From JBEKCB01 sp052139675 (GTDB taxonomy: Bacteria > Planctomycetota > Brocadiia > CAIUPP01): 64,000 nucleotides of DNA. Both the position numbers and the translations under genes were made by a program. The notes beneath the pieces were generated by a model. The model ran no database searches and had not been told where the DNA came from. It saw nothing but the letters and a program-made list of their open reading frames with translations. Positions 62,913 through 64,000 of the stretch are shown here, one piece after another (positions within the stretch are counted from its first letter, which is position 1; every line of letters begins with the position of its first letter). The stretch covers positions 20,983-84,982 of the forward strand of contig JBKQWE010000134.1 of NCBI GenBank assembly GCA_052139675.1, read 5' to 3'.

Positions 62913-63847
62913 TCCGGCGGTCCGTCCAGCGAGACCGCTTTCTGCGGTTTGGTGTTTACGGTGAGTTGGAAAATATCCGGCCGGGCGTAGTGGCCGGCTA
63001 CATCGAGATCATACTTGCCCTGGGTAATCTCCGCGAGGTCCAACTCCGCCATCAGCATGGTCGGGCGGTCATAGACCGGCCCCGCAATCACTCGTCCGAG
63101 CGGACTCACGATGCAGCTTCCGCCCCGAATAATGACCGGGTCTGGATCGGCGCCCGGGGCCGGCTTGCACCAATCCGGGAAATCCGAGCTTCGAGCGAAC
63201 TGACAGCTCGAAAGCACATAGCACCGGCCCTCTTGCGCGATATGTCGCATCGTGGGCTGCCATGTCTCACGATCGTCCAGCGTGCACGCGCAGTACAGTT
63301 GGATGCCTTGTCCGTACATGGCCATGCGCATCAACGGCATATAGTTCTCCCAACAGATCACCGCTCCAATGCGACCGACTGGCGTCGGGAAGACGTTCAG
63401 GGTCGAACCATCGCCGAAGCCCCACACCAGCCGCTCCATAGCCGTCGGCATGGTCTTCCTGCGTTTGCCCATCAGCGTACCATCGGGACCGAAGAACAGG
63501 ACGCAGCAGTAAAGGGTGCCTGGCGTCTGCTCGATCACTCCTATCACTACGATCAGATGATATTCCGCCGCCATTTTCCCGAGCGCGTCGGTCACGGGGC
63601 CGGGCACCTGGACTGCGCCGTCGTAGTACCTCTGAAAGTCCCTCCGGCCTTCCATCGAGCGCACGCCCACCCGGGCGCCGAAGTCCATTCCCTTGGGATA
63701 GCCGCCGATGAACGCCTCCGGGAACACCACCACTTGCGCGCCTTGTTTATGGGCCTCGCGCAGGTGCTGTTCCACTTTCGCCAGCGTTGCCGGCGCGCTG
63801 AACTGCGGAGGCGCGTCCTGCACGACAGCCGCCTGTACGATGCTCAT
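62909..63847 (-). CDS. Nitrilase-family carbon-nitrogen hydrolase
   Basis: A 312-residue enzyme with the complete catalytic triad: E44 in VFPEAFIGGYP, K131 in GKRRKTMPT and C165 in AVICWENYMP. Length and motifs match branch-1 nitrilases, which hydrolyse nitriles to acids and ammonia; the substrate is unknown. ATG 63847 has a CCCCGAGGAG ribosome binding site. It overlaps the downstream secreted-protein gene by 4 bases and begins the leftward series. Confidence 0.93.
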   Translation of the reverse strand: MSIVQAAVVQDAPPQFSAPATLAKVEQHLREAHKQGAQVVVFPEAFIGGYPKGMDFGARVGVRSMEGRRDFQRYYDGAVQVPGPVTDALGKMAAEYHLIVVIGVIEQTPGTLYCCVLFFGPDGTLMGKRRKTMPTAMERLVWGFGDGSTLNVFPTPVGRIGAVICWENYMPLMRMAMYGQGIQLYCACTLDDRETWQPTMRHIAQEGRCYVLSSCQFARSSDFPDWCKPAPGADPDPVIIRGGSCIVSPLGRVIAGPVYDRPTMLMAELDLAEITQGKYDLDVAGHYARPDIFQLTVNTKPQKAVSLDGPPE

Positions 63848-64000
63848 CGGCTGACTCCTCGGGGAAAACGGTGACTAGTGTAGTGTTTCGTAATTATCTT
63901 GCATTATCCGCGCCAAAAGTCCCTTGAGAACGCGCCTTGTGCAAGTTCGTCACCCTGAGCGCAGCGAAGGGTCTCATACGCATAACTCAAGAAATGCGTG
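63848..64000. other. Intergenic end of the window
   Basis: A 153-base end piece without a gene. ACCCTGAGCGCAGCGAAGGGT at ~63954-63974 is an imperfect palindromic short repeat of the kind common in bacterial genomes. Confidence 0.5.

Overview
The window is a GC-rich, gene-dense stretch of bacterial chromosome with no phage, transposase, rRNA or tRNA gene that I could find. The organism is probably an uncultured environmental bacterium of the PVC/Planctomycetota/Hydrogenedentota kind. The hints are a MoxR/DUF58/BatA-type cluster, many secreted carbohydrate-active proteins, a YfhO-type membrane protein and Gfo/Idh/MocA sugar metabolism. No phylogenetic marker is present, so this placement is only a guess.

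Layout. 1-16.1 kb (minus strand): one long run of tightly packed genes with an ABC-2 exporter, BatA-like and VWA membrane proteins, DUF58, MoxR, a three-gene iron-type ABC importer (ATPase fused in frame to an NHL-repeat lipoprotein) and a DUF4175-like protein. 16.1-22.6 kb: secreted concanavalin-fold protein, a decayed gene remnant, a GH10 xylanase-like enzyme and a 1018-residue secreted protein with a clear sigma70-type promoter. 22.7-27.8 kb: a MacAB-TolC-like tripartite efflux operon. 28.1-31.6 kb: nitroreductase, Smr domain protein, YfhO-like membrane protein.

31.7-39.5 kb holds the most notable system: a 26-repeat CRISPR array, a short leader and a complete type I-E set cse1-cse2-cas7-cas5-cas6e-cas1-cas2 WITHOUT cas3. 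The Cas5 subunit carries a C-terminal HNH nuclease domain (C-x2-C ... H ... C-x2-C-H) after a proline-rich linker. The simplest model is a Cascade that finds and cuts DNA itself, with the Cas5-borne HNH replacing Cas3. Cas1 and Cas2 keep their expected residues, so spacer acquisition is probably intact. 39.8-45.1 kb follows with a paralogue of the 1018-residue secreted protein, a perfect 16-bp parS-like palindrome, and a type IIG/ISP-like restriction-modification enzyme whose nuclease motif has lost its lysine. Two related palindromes lie between that gene and a converging ManD-type dehydratase.

45.3-64 kb is mostly sugar and polysaccharide catabolism: ManD/RspA-like dehydratase, secreted heparinase-II/III-like lyase, HD hydrolase, a small unknown protein, an unusual galactokinase-like + GlmU-like fusion, zinc-type dehydrogenase, sugar:cation-type MFS transporter, Gfo/Idh/MocA oxidoreductase, three secreted glycosidase-like proteins and a nitrilase. 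Several promoters share an extended -10 of the form TGnTATAAT followed by a GC-rich discriminator. Palindromic repeats sit in the longer intergenic gaps.
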